Below, in pieces: positions 1 to 14,000 of a DNA stretch of 64,000 bases (its first letter is position 1; every line of letters begins with the position of its first letter). The notes under the pieces are model-generated. The model was not told where the DNA came from. It did not search any database and worked only from the letters and a program-made list of their open reading frames with translations. Location of the stretch: NCBI GenBank assembly GCA_023362775.1, contig JALMGJ010000018.1:1364001-1428000 (forward strand). Reading direction: 5' to 3'. The position numbers and the translations under genes were made by a program. This stretch comes from Charina bottae. Its lineage: Eukaryota; Chordata; Lepidosauria; Squamata; Charinaidae.

Positions 1-568
1 CGCGGAGAGGCGATAAGCGGTAGTGACAGATTTGGAGGCAGCAGCTGCGTGGAGAAGGTCAGATGCGGGTTCTGGCGCGATACTGTGACGGCGTAGGTGC
101 AGGGTCCAAGGTGGGTGCGAGGCAAAGCTCCAAGGTTGGCTCTGAAGTGATGTCTAGAGGTGGAGTCAGGTCCGTTGTAGAACGGTTGTCTCCGACAACC
201 CGTTCCTCAGATTGTTGTCCCTTTATACTTTTTGCTTCCCGCCGTTTTCTAGCAGTAACCAATCGGGTCGCTTTCTCCTGGGCGCGTTTTTCTGCCCTTT
301 GTTCTCTGGTGCTGATAGGCGGTGGTGAGCCTGTCCCTGAATTGCTGCCTATGAACAGCTGACCCGTACTTTCAATTTTCGCGCCCTGACTTTTTCCCGC
401 TCTTCCCGGTAATGGTTCCAACGGCGGCTCTTCCTCTTTTCCCTCAGAAGCTAATGGTTCCAATTACTCCTCTTCCTCTTCCCCCTCAAAAACAACCTCC
501 ACCCTGACAAAACCAGGTCAGGTGAATGACCACTATTATGCGTCGGGCCCTGGATGACTTGGGAAGGA
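1..568. other. GC-rich stretch with an unrecognised minus-strand reading frame
   Basis: The minus strand is open from 463 to 59 (134 residues): Pro/Glu-rich start, then a basic segment (EKRAQEKATRLVTARKRRE). I do not recognise it. The composition recalls the gag-like or ORF1 product of a retroelement, but no zinc knuckle or catalytic motif is visible. It lies outside ATRX exons and near a hAT-like minisatellite. Confidence 0.3.
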
Positions 569-771
569 GGGGCGGGGTTTACAGGTGGGAACCAATTGTG
601 CGGACCGGGTGCGGGTTTTGTAGGGAGCCAATTGCGTTGACCGGGGGCGGGGTTTGCAGGTGGGAGCCAATTGCGTGGACCGGAGGGTAGGGTTTGCAGG
701 CGGGAGCCAACTGCGCGGACCGGGGGCGGGGTTTGCAGGCGGGAGCCAATTGCGCGGACTGGTGGGCAGGG
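569..771 (+). repeat. GC-rich minisatellite, about 36-40 bp x 5, hAT-internal type
   Basis: Five diverged copies of a unit built on GGGGTTTGCAGGCGGGAGCC followed by AATTGCGCGGACCGG. The same unit occurs three times in the hAT-like element at 6934 and twice in that at 56265, so this is probably the expanded core of such an element whose ends are not recognised here. Confidence 0.7.
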
Positions 772-1039
772 ACCTGTCTTTTTCATCAATACGGAATATT
801 ACATAAGACCCCGTCCCGTTTTGCCATCCTGAAATATGGTCAGCCTATTACCCAGGCACTGGAATACGGTGAGGTGGGAGCCTGTGGATGGTTCTGCCAG
901 ATGCATCCAAGGAAGATGACTGAGATGCCAGGTTTTTGTTCTATGGTTTTTATTGTTGTGAACTGCCCAGAATTGTGTTCAAGATGTGTGGCCATACAAG
1001 TTGTTTAAATATTACAAAAATAGGAGGAGGGAGGAGTAT

Positions 1040-1185
1040 TTTATTTATTTATTTATTTATTTATTGGATTTATCACTGCCCAACTCCCCCAAGGGAGTAT
1101 TTGTTACGTTTCCCGCCTTGAGTTATTTGTAAAAACAATAAAAGGCGGGATAAAAATAAATAAATAAATAAATAAAATGAATACA
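1040..1185. repeat. Retroposon 3'-end fragments with (TTTA)n/(AAAT)n tails
   Basis: A (TTTA)n run is followed by TTGGATTTATCACTGCCCAA, the reverse complement of the tail seen at 12645. Then CGCCTTGAGTTATTTGTAAA with AATAAAAGGCGGGATAAAAA, the 3' end of the tRNA-type SINE of 5812, follows. Two truncated retroposon tails back to back. Confidence 0.6.
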
Positions 1186-1189
1186 TAAA

Positions 1190-1978
1190 GGAAGCATTAA
1201 GTGCCCAATCCGATATGTAGATCTTGGCAGATAGAAGTGCATAAATAATTATTTGTATCTAGGAGGATGCAGAACATGATAAGCTTGAGGGTTCTGAAAT
1301 AAAACACTATTTTGGAAATAAGGACAAAGGGGGGCACTTTATTTTGAGTGTTCTACCATACAGAATGGTAACTCAAAGCAAGCCCTTATTTCTCAATTTA
1401 CATACTAAGTAGTATGTAAAATAAGTGGTGTGATAATTCATGCTGAGTGTTATTTGCTGATTGTTGTCTAAGAAATATTTGTGAATAGGTGAGATTGTAA
1501 CCTGATGGCAAGCAGTGGAAATAACAGTTAAATAGAAACAAGCATATTTTTGCAGTCTGGACATTGTTTAGCATTTATTTTAAAAACTCATCACCTTAGC
1601 TAAAGCTAAATGTAACAAATCTTTTGTAGATTCAGTAACGGGTAACTCTTAGTATCATCTGTCACCTTATAGTGCACTTCTGTGGTCATGGGCTGAACAA
1701 TATAGGAACAGAAGCTTATTTTAAGTTTCCATTGTTCCCTGGTAGAACAACAGAAACATTTTGAGTTTTGTTCTGCCATAACATGGAATATTCAAAACTT
1801 CCAGTAGAGCATTTTGAATGGGACCATTTTGTTTCCATCTTAGAACAACCCATTTTCCCCTATTGTGTACATATCCAAATTTGTTTTGGTTGGTTGAGAT
1901 ACAGAGCTAGCTTGCTTCATCCTATAACTGTAACACCAAAAGGGATATATTAATATGGTGCATCTTTTTTTTTAACAG
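1190..1978. other. Intron 1 remainder, nothing recognised
   Basis: AT-rich unique-looking sequence; no RNA gene, repeat or conserved frame seen. Confidence 0.5.
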
Positions 1979-2091
1979 TGAAAGCAAGTTGAATACATTG
2001 GTGCAGAAACTTCATGACTTCTTGGCTCACTCATCAGAAGAATCTGAGGACGCCAATTCTCCTCCAAGATTATCTATGAGCAAAAATATAG
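1979..2091 (+). CDS. ATRX: ATRX exon 2
   Basis: 113 bp between a TTTTTAACAG-type acceptor and a GTAACA donor. Its first base completes a Ser codon begun in exon 1. It encodes the N-terminal block [19 protein letters not shown] followed by an acidic Ser/Glu stretch, nearly identical to mammalian ATRX. Confidence 0.95.
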
Positions 2092-5000
2092 GTAACATCT
2101 TCATTCTAAAACTGTTAAGATTTGCAGTTTTTGAATATTTTCTCACATCACACATAATTGTATAACTAGGAAATGCTATACAGCATGTCAGAGTTGCTGC
2201 TATCTTGTTTTTTATAAAAAATGTATTAAGTTTAAAGCAAAGATAAAAACTACAAAAAACTACAAAAAAACTAAGTTGACTTCCGACTTTTAGCAGCAAG
2301 AATATACAGCAATTTCCATAATCAAACCCTTACGCTATATCAAACCGAAGTCACATTATTTCTATAAATCATTACATTAAAAGGTAAAGGTTTCCCCCGC
2401 ACATTTGTGCAGTTGTGTCCGACTCTAGGGGCCGGTGCTCATCTCCGTTTGTTAGCCAAAGAGCCAGCATTGTCCGAAGACGCTTCCATGGTCATGTTGC
2501 CAACATGATGTGCATGGAACGCTGTTACCAACCCACCGAAGTGGTACCTATTAATCTACTTGCATTTGCATGCTTTCGAATTGCTAGGTTGGCAAAAAAT
2601 CATTCCATTAGCACATTATAAAAATCACTAAATACAATTGTTCCCTCCCCTTATATTAAAAGAAAAAGAAATATATAAACCTCCTAATCCACTTCCTCCC
2701 CCAAAGACAACATTTACTAAATTATTTCCTTCCTACCACTATTCTATACATTTCTGTCTACTAAAATAAAAATTGTGGTGAGTGGGCTTGTGTGTTCCCA
2801 ATGAACCCTGTGAGCGAAGCCGTCGGGAGTCATGTACTCCTGGCAGGGTCACCCATGGCGGTAAGGTCCAGGGGGAGGAACCAGACAAAGAACGATCCAA
2901 GAAAGTCCTCAACGGCAGAACAGGCGGAAGATAACAAGGTGTATTGTTACAACGGCTGTGAAGGCGGATGAAGGCTGCAGCAGACAAAAGGTCACCAATC
3001 GTCATGGTATCCATGCCATTGGATTAGAGCCTTTTTCTGTGAAGGTTGTGTGCTGATCGTTGTGCACCGATCTCCACACATAAAACAAATTCACGCACAG
3101 GCGTCTTCCAACCACACCAAACCCAAAACAACCAAAAGTCCCATGGCGACTGACGAATGGCAACGGGGGCAGGACTGTGAAATCCGGAAGCTCCTAGTCA
3201 TGGACCAGCACATGGGCGGTGGATACGGATTCAGTCGCCCTGACTCAAGGATCGAGGCAGTTGAGTAGTTTGGCAGCTGTATCCACGACTGAGCAGCCCT
3301 ATTTAGGATCCACTCTGCTCACCCCATATGGGGAGGGGGCTAGAAAAGGTGCCCTAAACATAGTCTGCCTCATTTTCTCTCTGACTGGATTACCGCGACC
3401 AGTGGGGTCACCATCTAGCGGTCGTAAAAAACACATGAAATTGAAGAAGCACGAGTACAGGGCGAAAGGGAGAAAAGAGCTAAAAGGAAGGCACGTCAGG
3501 CAAACCCTCATCATGACCGTCTCCCACCCGGAAACCTATGCCCCCACTGTGGGAGGTTGTGCGGATCCAGAATTGGCCTTTACAGCCACTTACGGATCCA
3601 CCGTTAAAATTTTACCTTTGGAAGACAATCTTACTCGGCTACGAGTGATCGCCAATGATGATGAATAAAAATCAAGCTAAAAAAACTTATAAATTGTCTG
3701 CTTTTATAATTAATAATACTATAATAATCTTAACCCTATTAACCCTAAAACCAAGCAATTATTATTATACCTTATAAATCTTAAATCATTAAAAAGAAAT
3801 AAAAACAAGCAAACCTTAAAAACAATCCAATTAATCTTAATCCAAATTGTTAAAAAAAATAGAATCATAGAAGCCTTAAAAGCAGTCAAAATAAACATTC
3901 TTAAATCTTTACCCCACTTCAAAATACACCAGGGCGTTTACATATCTCCATAATACACACACGGCATTTTTCATAAGAAAGTCAAACAGCCCAACTGCCC
4001 CCCTTAGAAACTCAGACTTCTCAGCAGAAAACCTCCCACAGAGCAAAATCTCTTCTTTTCCATAACATTCCACCAGAAAAACAACTGCATTTGTGACTTG
4101 TGATTCGGTCTGTGTCTTTAACTCTTTAACAGCTTTCCAAACTGTGTGTTGCGACACAAAAGTGTGTTGCCTGCGGGGCCCAGGTGTGTCGTGTCAAAAC
4201 CCGGAAGCGCTGATGGTGCGCCACTGGGCCATCAGCGCTTCCAGGTTTTCGCATGGCACACAAGGATACCGCCACCACTGCGGCGCAAGAACATCCGAAA
4301 GTGCAGTGGCGTTGTGCAAAAACTGAAGGCTTCCAGGTTTTTGCGCGCCACCGCAGCGGCGGCGCTTCCAAGTTTTCTCGCGCACCGCCGTTGGTGTGTT
4401 GCCGCGGGAAAACTTTGGAAAGCCCTGCTTTAACTCCTTCAACACCAAAATCTGGTCGTCGTCATCCGGCACAACAAAAGCTTCAATTTTGCTGTCGGTA
4501 GAAACATCTCCATCTTCACTAGAATCAACTTTTTCCACAACCTCCTAAGACAGATGAAAGCTGATATTTCAAAGCTGATATTTTCTACAATGTCCCGAAT
4601 ATCTCGCATAATAGCTTGACAGAAATCAGAAAATCTGTTTGATCACACAACGAAGCTCTGAGAATGTCTGCTTAAAATTCTCCATGTTACAGGCAGTAGG
4701 TTATGGCGCCCCCTAGATACTTAACTGACAAAAGTAAGAGTTAATAGAAGATTAACTGTCGGGGCGAGCGGATGGAGCGGCCTGCTTCTACTCCTAGACA
4801 CCAGTGATCCTTAGGCTGTCCAACTTCTTGAAAGATTCCATCAACGCTGCCTCCGAAAAATTCTGCAAATTACTTGGGAAGATAGGCGGACTAATGTTAG
4901 CGTATTAGAAGAAGCGAAAACCACCAGCATTGAAACAATGATCATCCAACATCAACTTCGCTGGACCGGTCATGTTGTTCGAATGCCTGACCATCGTCTT

Positions 5001-8000
5001 CCAAAGCAGCTACTTTACTCCCAACTTAAGAATGGAAAACGGAATATTGGTGGACAGCAAAAGAGATTCAAAGATACTCTCAAAGCTAATTTTAAAAAAT
5101 GAAATATCAGCATTGAGAACTGGGAAGCCCTAACTCATGAGCGTTTCAATTGGAGGTCATCCTTTATTAATGGCGCTATGGACTTTGAAGAAGCACGAGT
5201 ACAGGGCGAAAAGGAGAAAAGAGCTAAAAGGAAGGCACGTCAGGCAAACCCTCATCATGACCGTCTCCCACCCGGAAACCTATGCCCTCATTGTGGGAGG
5301 TTGTGCGGATCCAGAATTGGCCTTTATAGCCACTTACGGATCCACCGTTAAAATTTTACCTTTGGAAGACAATCTTACTCGGCTACGAGTGATCGCCAAT
5401 GAATGAATGAATAGTAAATAGACACTCACACAGAGATTATATAAAATAGCCTATTTACTTATATACATACGTATTTACAGATCACTTCCACAGGTAACAA
5501 ATGATACACCAACGATACAGCATACAGAGGTAAAATGGGAATAAATGAGAAGAACGAATACAGGACATCTCTGTATTTATATATAAACTGACCAATCACC
5601 TTATAGGTCACTCTCATTATCCACCACACCCAACTTAACTCTAAGCACCTGTTGTATGAGTCACACACTGACACATCATCCCTACAACAATGGCTGCTAA
5701 TTGGGTGACTCTGCAGAATATTTCCCCTTTCACCTAAATATCAAACCTCTCAATATAATTTATATCTAGCTGTAAATTCCTGGGTATATAAAACCCCAAC
5801 ATTAACAAACTGGAGAGCCACTTTGGTCTAGTGGTTAAGGTGCTGGGCTAGAAACTAGGGCCCTGAGAGTTCTAGTCCCGCCTTAAGCATGAAAGCCGGC
5901 TGGGTGACCTTGGGCCTGTCACACACACACAGCCCTAGGAAGGAGCCAATGGCAAACCAGGAGACTGAGAGTTCTAGTGCCGCCTTAGGCATGAAAGCTG
6001 TCTGGGTGACCTTGGGCCAGTCCCCCTCTCTCTCAGCCCTAGGAAGGAGCCAATGGCAAACCAGGAGACTGAGAGTTCTAGTCCCGCCTTAGGGATGAAA
6101 GCCAGCTGGGTGACCTTGGGCCAGTCCCTGTCTCTCAGCCCTAGGAAGGAGCGAATGGCAAACCAGGAGACTGAAGAGTTCTAGTCCCACCTTAGGGATG
6201 AAAGCCGGCTGGGTGACCTTCGGCCAGTCCCTGAGTCTCAGCCCTAGGAAGGAGCCAATGGCAAACCAGGAGACTGAGAGTTCTAGTCCCGCTTTAGGCA
6301 TGAAAGCTGGTGGGGTGACCTTGGGCCAGTCCCTGTCTCACAGCCCTAGGAAGGAGCCAATGGCAAACTAGGAGACTGAGAGTTCTAGTCCCGTCTTAGG
6401 CACGAAAGCCGGCTGGGTGACCTTGGGACAGTCACTCACTCTCAGCCCAACTCACCTCACAGGGTGGTTGTTGTGGGGAAAAGAGTAGGAAGGAGTATTA
6501 GGTATGTTCGCCGCCTTGAGTTATTTATAAAAATAATAAAGGCGGGATAAAAATTAAATAACTAAATAAAGATTTCCAGCAGTGTTTACAAAAGTAAAAG
6601 TGATAAGGGGCAGCTTCCCAGAGAAAGTAGCAACAGAAAACTGATGATTCAAAACAGCAGATTCAACGTGTAGGGAAAAATCAAATTCTTGAAATTCAGT
6701 ACAAAAGTTATAGCAGGGATGCACTTATTTACTCCCAGTCCTCCTTAATATTTAAATGGGGAAACAAGCCAAAACTTTAAAAGATTTTTAAAAATTAATC
6801 CAAAAACAACAATAAGCACCAAGAGAGATCGCTTTTCCTTGCTGTAAAAAGCCTCTCTTGGCGTACATAAACTTAAAAAATATAAATTGGGTGATTTAGA
6901 AATGGGGTGGCTCAACTTAATGTCCCTTTAAGGCAGGGGTGGGGAACCTTTTTTCTGCCAAGGGCCATTTGGATATTTATAACTTGGGACCGGGGGTGGG
7001 TGGGTGGGGGTTTCTGGGATTTCTGCAGACCAGGGGCCAGAGTTTGCGGGCGGGAGCCAATCACAAGCACTGGGGGGTGGGGTTTGCGGGCGGGAGCCAA
7101 TCACGTGGAAGGGGCAGGGTTTGCGGGCGGGAGCCCTGCGAGCCTTATATGGCCCGCGGGCCTGACGTTGCCCACCCCTGCTTTAAGGCTACAGTGCGGT
7201 TTGGAAATGGTGACGTCCCAGCCTCCCGGCTGCTATTACCGGATTATCGCCAATGCTGTTTGCGATCCTTTGGCTATGAGGGGCTATTCTGGAGTACAAA
7301 TGGGATGATTCCGAGCGTTTTCTGTCCATGAAAATGCTCTAGGGCTTCAGGAAAAGCCTGCCTGAGCCCATAAAAAAGCCGCGTTGTCAGATCTGCCTGC
7401 GGAGCTCGCGGGCACAGCTGTTTCGGCCATGTCCCCCACCGGAAGCCGCTGCTATCTTGTTTTTAATTGATGTCATAATAAAGAAATTTATGAGTGAAAT
7501 AACGAACGTTTTATAATATTAATTGGGAAAGAGGAAATGTTTCTGACTTTAATCTGCTATCAGTATTTCCATTGTTTCTTATATTTGAATTTCATAACGT
7601 ACTACATTGTTTTTCTGCCAATTTTATTTTCAACCATTATTGCTTATGCCAATTCTTTCTTTCTTTCTTTTTTACTTGCTTGCTTACTTATTACTTAGTT
7701 TTATTTCTATGCAGCAGAAATCAAAAAGACTTTTGGCAGCTTATGTAGAAAAGTACAAGCATTTATAGTAAAAAGAGAAAACAACAATACAAACTATAAA
7801 AAAATAAAGTGGAAAGTTCTCTGAAGTAGGTCGGTCTTCAGAAATTTCTGAAAAACCAACAAAGAAGAAACTAGCTTGATCTCCACAGCATCGGCAGCAT
7901 GAAAGAAATAGTTGCAGAGAATGTAGAATTGGAACCCTGGTACTTGATCAGTTTTGGAGAATTATATATGGCTTCACACTCTGTAGCAGTGAAATTTTTT

Positions 8001-11000
8001 TTATTGATGTTACTACCCTGCTGTCAATCTCAACGACTTTGTTGGTATAGAGTGAGCTGTTGGCTACTTCCATGTGGGTATTGGTTTCTCAAGGCCACAC
8101 TGGTTATGCAACAACATATTTAATTTTCTTTTTTAAAATAGTAACAGCTATTTTAAAACTCGCATAGTAACACAAAAGGGATGTGTACAGAAGGGGGAAC
8201 ATGCTTTATTTCATACTAGCAAGAAACTTACTGTGGCCCCAAGATTAGCCAAACAGTTCGGGTCATGTTGCAACCAAAATGTAATCGTGGTGGTTCTGCA
8301 TTTTGATTTCCCCCCCCCCCCCCCCATCTAGTGGGGTCTTAGGTGGTGAGCAGTGCCAGGCCAGTGTTCCGTGCCCCTACCACCTCTGCATGGCTTTGTA
8401 CATCGACACCCCCCCCCCCCGTCACAAAGGCCTTCTCCTCCTATGGCTCTTAGCCACTAGCACTGGGTTGTCTTCAAAGGTTATGGGGATCTGGGTGTTA
8501 CGCAACCAGGCGTTGCATAAAAAAGGTAAAGGTTCCCTCCGCACATTTGCGCAGTCGTGTCCGACTCTAGGGGCCGGTGCTCATCTCCGTTTGTTAGCCA
8601 AAGAGCCAGCGTTGTCCGAAGACACTTCCATGGTCATGTGGCTGGCATGACGCGCGCGGAACACTGTTACCTACCCACCAAAGTGGTACCTATTTATCTA
8701 CTTGCATTTGCATGCTTTCGAATTGCTAGGTTGGCAAGAGCTGGGGTGAGTACGGGAGCTCACTCCGCACGCAGGGCTAGGGATTCAAACCTCCGAACTT
8801 GCGATCTTCCGATCGACAAGCCTGGCGTCTTACCCGCTGAGCCACCACGCCCCTTACACCAGGCGTTGCATACTTATGGCCAAATCCTAACAACCTAGGA
8901 ATGATTTAATTTGGTATTCCTGTCAATGCCACCATCAACAATTGAGGGACAGCATTGGTTCATGGAGCGAGTCATGAACTTAATTTCATCCAAAATAGAT
9001 TGAATTTTAATCCTGATGTTAAACCATACTGTTTCTTATCAGATGAATCTAAGTTTTGTCTGGACTTCAACATGGCGTAATACTTGATAGCCTCATAAAT
9101 ATAAAAAGGTCATTTGAATATTTTGAGTAGTTATTACAGTTTTTTACATGTTGATGTGACATATTTACATGTTTCCTGTAGATAGTGACAGTATGCCTGG
9201 AAATATTCCGGCTCCAGTGGAAAACAACAGGGAAGAGGTAAGAATAGAAGGTGGTAACTACATTGATATAATACTATAGTTATGGAAAATTATGGTTTAT
9301 TTGATAGTTCAGACCTTTCAGATTACTTTTATTACTTTTATTAGTTTATATGTGCAAATTGTTCTGAATTTGAGTTGTTTTGAATCCAAAACACCTCTTT
9401 TAAGTTTCAAACACCCCACTCCAAGTGCAAAACAGCTCACCTTTAATGCAAAACAAACTTTTTGTCCATCTTTGGAGACGTTTTAAGCATGAAACACTTT
9501 TGAATGATTGAAGTGGGATGTTTCAAATGTTAAACCTTGTGCGTCCCTATTTATTATTGTGTGTGTAATCTAATGGTATGAGCATCTTTTGTAGAAATAC
9601 TTCCTTTGGAATTTGGTAGGATGAATGTTTGCCTTAAGCTTATAATCAAGTATTTAAAAAATGACTAAACAGAAATATGAAAAGTTGCACCTTCAGTTTT
9701 CCGGCTCACTTGGAAGCCTGCAAACGTTTAGTGTCTTTTATTAAATAGCGGGGAGGGATTGGTATTGTAAAAGGTCCAAAGCAACTCCTTTGAATAAGTT
9801 TCGAAGCCCTCACTGCCACGCTATGCATTCCAGAGCCTCTTTCAAATCAAGCTGTCCTTGAACTCTTGATGACTTTGTCGACACGACTACGTAGTTTTCT
9901 TGGCAGCATTACGGACCTGGTTTGCCATTGCCTTGTTCAGGGTGGTTCTTTCAGCTTTCCAATCTAGCCTGGTTGTCCTCAAATACGAACCAGGCGTGAC
10001 CCTGCTTAGCTGCCAAGTGCGGACAAAGGAGTGCCCCTCTTGAAACGTTTGTGTGCTTGTGTCTCTGTATGTGGCTTGACGTATTTTTAAATACACTTCG
10101 GTGAATAAACATGCATGGACAGCAGACTTGGCATTTTTCCTGTGTTTCCTGGTATTTTTCTTTTCCACAGGAGCAATTCAGGGCCAGCGCATGTGTGACA
10201 AAGGCAGTGAACAAGAAGCTACTTTTCAAATAAGGAGGCAGTCTAGGGAGTCACTGACTGGATTACACAACTGAAGTTATTAACCTCAGTTACTAAATTA
10301 ACCCATTTTCTGAGTCCACACAATTCAAGTGACTAATAATTGCAAGGGAGATGGGCGGGGAATAAATTGAAATAATAAATAAAATAAAACAAGTTAGGTT
10401 TGTGCAACACATTGAACCACAGAAAAACCCGAACTGGATTAAGTATGTTGTGTGCATGCATTTTCTGTATCTTTCAACTGATTTGGCTAAGCTGTGACTT
10501 GGTGTCACAGAAGTGACAGTATAGCTGGGTCAGATTCTCTATTGAGTATTCTCCATGTGTGATGGAATACAATTCCTTTTACCCCACACATCTATTTTCT
10601 GGGGATGAAGCCAGCTCTACATTGTACTTATTTCTTAGATTTCTATCCCGCCTTTAAATTAGGAGCTCAAGGAGGTGTATGTAATGTTCCTTCCTCCTAT
10701 TTTATTTCTACCACATCAACCCTGTGAGGTAGGTTGAGTTGAGAGAGAGAGAGAGAAAGAGTGGCCCCATGGCTGAGGGTGGACTGGGATCTGGGTCTTC
10801 CCACGTGGACTGCCACAATATAACTACTATACCATGCTGTCTCATGTTGAAGAAGACGGTTTACTTGTCCCTTTGAGATCTGTACCACTGAGATCTATGG
10901 CAGTAAAAAGCTGTTACTGTATAGTTTTATACTTCATGTACATGAAGTGCATATTTCCAATTTCTAGGGGCTACCAAGGATTTTGGAATCCCAGGAATGT

Positions 11001-14000
11001 GTCTTGATAGGCACAGAGGGCAGAGACATTCAAGGGAATCATAAATATAACAGCAGCTAGACTATATGTGTTAAACACTCCCCCCCATGTCAAACATAAA
11101 TTTCTTGTGGGTTCACTGTACGCCATCCTTTTCAGTCACTTGACTTGTGAAACTGCTCTTGCTAACTCTGGATATAAGCTGCACAGGTAGTCCTCGTTTA
11201 ACATCCACTCGTTCAGCAGCCAAAGTTACAACGGTGCTGAATGAGGGGTACTTAGGACGGGTCCCCTTAGCCGCATCCATTGCAGCGTCCCGCAGTCACG
11301 TGATCGCCATTTGCAATCTTCGCTGCCGGCTTCTGACAAGCAAAGTCAGTGGGGAAGCTGGCAGGGGGTTGCAAATGGTGATCATGGGATGCTGCAACCA
11401 CGCAGGATTTGCCTAACAACGGCAACTGGGACTGCCGGACCTGCCGTTGTAAGTTGGCGTGGTCACATGACGTTGCACCTTATGACCGTGTCGCCTAGCG
11501 ATGGAGTTCCTCATCCCAGTTACCATCGGTAAGTGAGGACTACCTGTACTGGGTTTGTTGATATACTCTTGTGAGAGGGGTTTAATTTTTTTTTTCCTGT
11601 GGTGGGTAACAGAAAGCAGCTTGGTGGTTCTCAGTAACTTTACACAAAGTTTTTGCTTATTTTATACAATGATTATAGTAACATTCAGCATACTATTTAA
11701 GCACATTTATTTATTATTTATAAATATTTTTGCCTGTCCAAGTTTTTTTTAATACTTCCAATAATTGGAGCACACTTTAATAATGAATTATTACACTTGT
11801 AGATACACTTTTTATTGTGCCTAAGGACTGAAATACAGGAAGTTATATTTAATTTGCATGCAAAGTAATATCTGAGGTGATATGCACACGCAGAGGAATG
11901 ATACTACTTTGATTCTATATAAGAGGTTTGCGTTTTTGCATTTTTTCATATATAGGGTAGTAGCTCTTCTGAAAGATCCAAATCATTAGGATCATCGCGC
12001 TCCAAAAGGTTAGTTGGTGTGTTATTTAAATTTTTAATTGCTTGCTTCACTGAATCAGGAGATACACCCTGACTATAAGAATTGATAATTATGCTAAGAG
12101 GTGATGCAACAGAAATATTATGTGGCACTTGATGGAGTATACTATTTGCTTGCACTTTTTAAAATAATAATTAATTGATATAAATTAATGATATGAATTT
12201 GAAATCAAATATGATTGTCCTGAGATCTGAATTCCAGTTGCCCAGAATTTAATATGTGGAATTATACAGTATATCGATTATAATTCTTTTAGTTGATTTT
12301 TTAAATCCTTCATGAACTATGTTAGATTCCTTGCATAAAAATATAATTTCAGGCTGTAATTTTGTGCAAAATTGCTAAAGTTCTGTAATTTTGCTGAAAT
12401 ATGTACAAATGGCATTATGAATATTTGTCTTTGCTGCCCATTCAGGAAACCCACAGTTGTAACAAAATATGTTGGCTCAGATGAAGAACAAACTTTAGAT
12501 GAAACCATGAATCAAGATGTTTCAAATGAAAACTCAGAAAATGAAGTTGATATGAAAAGTTTGCCAAAAGGTAATTAATCTGCTAGTTCAGAAGGAATGT
12601 CACAGTATGACAGTTACAATTAATATATTCAGTAAGTATTCAGTAAGTATCCCTTGGGGGAGTTGGGCGGTGATAAATCCAATAAATAAATAAATAAATA
12701 AAATAAAAGTATTGGCATGTTTTCCTGGTCACTGAATAAGCCGTATAAACTTCCCTGTTCTTTCCTTCCTCTTCCGTTTTGCAAATTCTGGCTCTTGCTG
12801 CTTACATTAACTCATTATAAAATTAATGGATTCTTGTTCAAGTAGCAGCAGTTGATTTCAGGATATAAAACACGGGATAAGCAGTTCATTAAGTTGTGTG
12901 TTAAAACAAATTGTAACATATATAAATTAAAGTTTTAGAGCAATTAAGAGAATATGTTTGTAACCTTGAAGATTAAAGCATCTTATCCATTTCACTTTTT
13001 TAAAATGTCCCAATTATGAAGCCTTGTCAGAAAGAACAAGGTATGTGTTGTAATTAGGTTTACATGTTATATTTTAATATTATATAATCAGAATTTTGGT
13101 AATAAAAATGAAATGTTATTTCTTTTGTATAACTTGGTTGAGTTGGAAGAGATAACTTGAAGAAAGTTTTTCAAGAGTTCAGAAAACCGGGTTTGCTTTG
13201 AAGCAGAAGTTATTGCTGCTTTGAACCAAAACTGCCTGCTGCAGCTGAAAGTATGCCCGTTTTCCTCCAGGGGGGTCTGGGCATTCCATACTGGGATATC
13301 CCACCCCCACCCACTCTGGAGGCAAAGCGAGAAAATTCTGGCCTTGCTTTCTGTGGGAGGAGAGAGCTTTGCCTTCAGCTCCAGGCTGACTTTGCTCCAA
13401 AGAGCACAGATGCCCAGCATATCCATATGGCCAGAGTTCCTTCAATAGAGCCAGATTTTACTTCTTTTTCCTTCATTTTAGTTTCTTTACCTTTTTTTTA
13501 ATTTTAATTTTTTTCCTATTCTTCCCACAACAACAACCCTGTGAGGTGGGTTGGGCTAAGAGAGTGTGACCAGCTGGAGACAGTCTGAATAGCAAACAAA
13601 TTGAAAGCACATAATTGAGAAGTTGAAAGAAAATCTGCTAGATATTTTACCGATTTTGATTAGATAAAAAAAATCAAATACCTGTATTAGGGAGATAAAA
13701 ATTTGATAAATTAAATAAATAAATAATGCATAAATAATGCATACATAGAAATGATCAAGTAGTTCATCTATACAGGAAAACCTGCTTTGTGTTTAGTAAA
13801 GGTAAAGGTTCCCCGACACAGTCGTGTTCGACTCTAAGGGCCGGTGCTCATCTCCGTTTGTTAGCCAAAGAGCCAGCGTTGTCTGAAGACGTTTCCATGG
13901 TCATGTGGCTGGCATGATCACGTGTTACCTTCCCACCTAAGTGGTACCTATTTATCTATTTGCATTTGCATGCTTTCGAATTGCTAGGTTGGCAAGAGCT

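Noticed and set aside
1..1978. ATRX exon 1 within the window
   Set aside because: No ATG-containing segment ending in ATGAG before a GT donor with the expected MTAEPM-like coding was found.
3719..3760. Interstitial telomeric repeat (TTAACCCTAA motifs)
   Set aside because: Only two or three scattered copies, not a tandem array.
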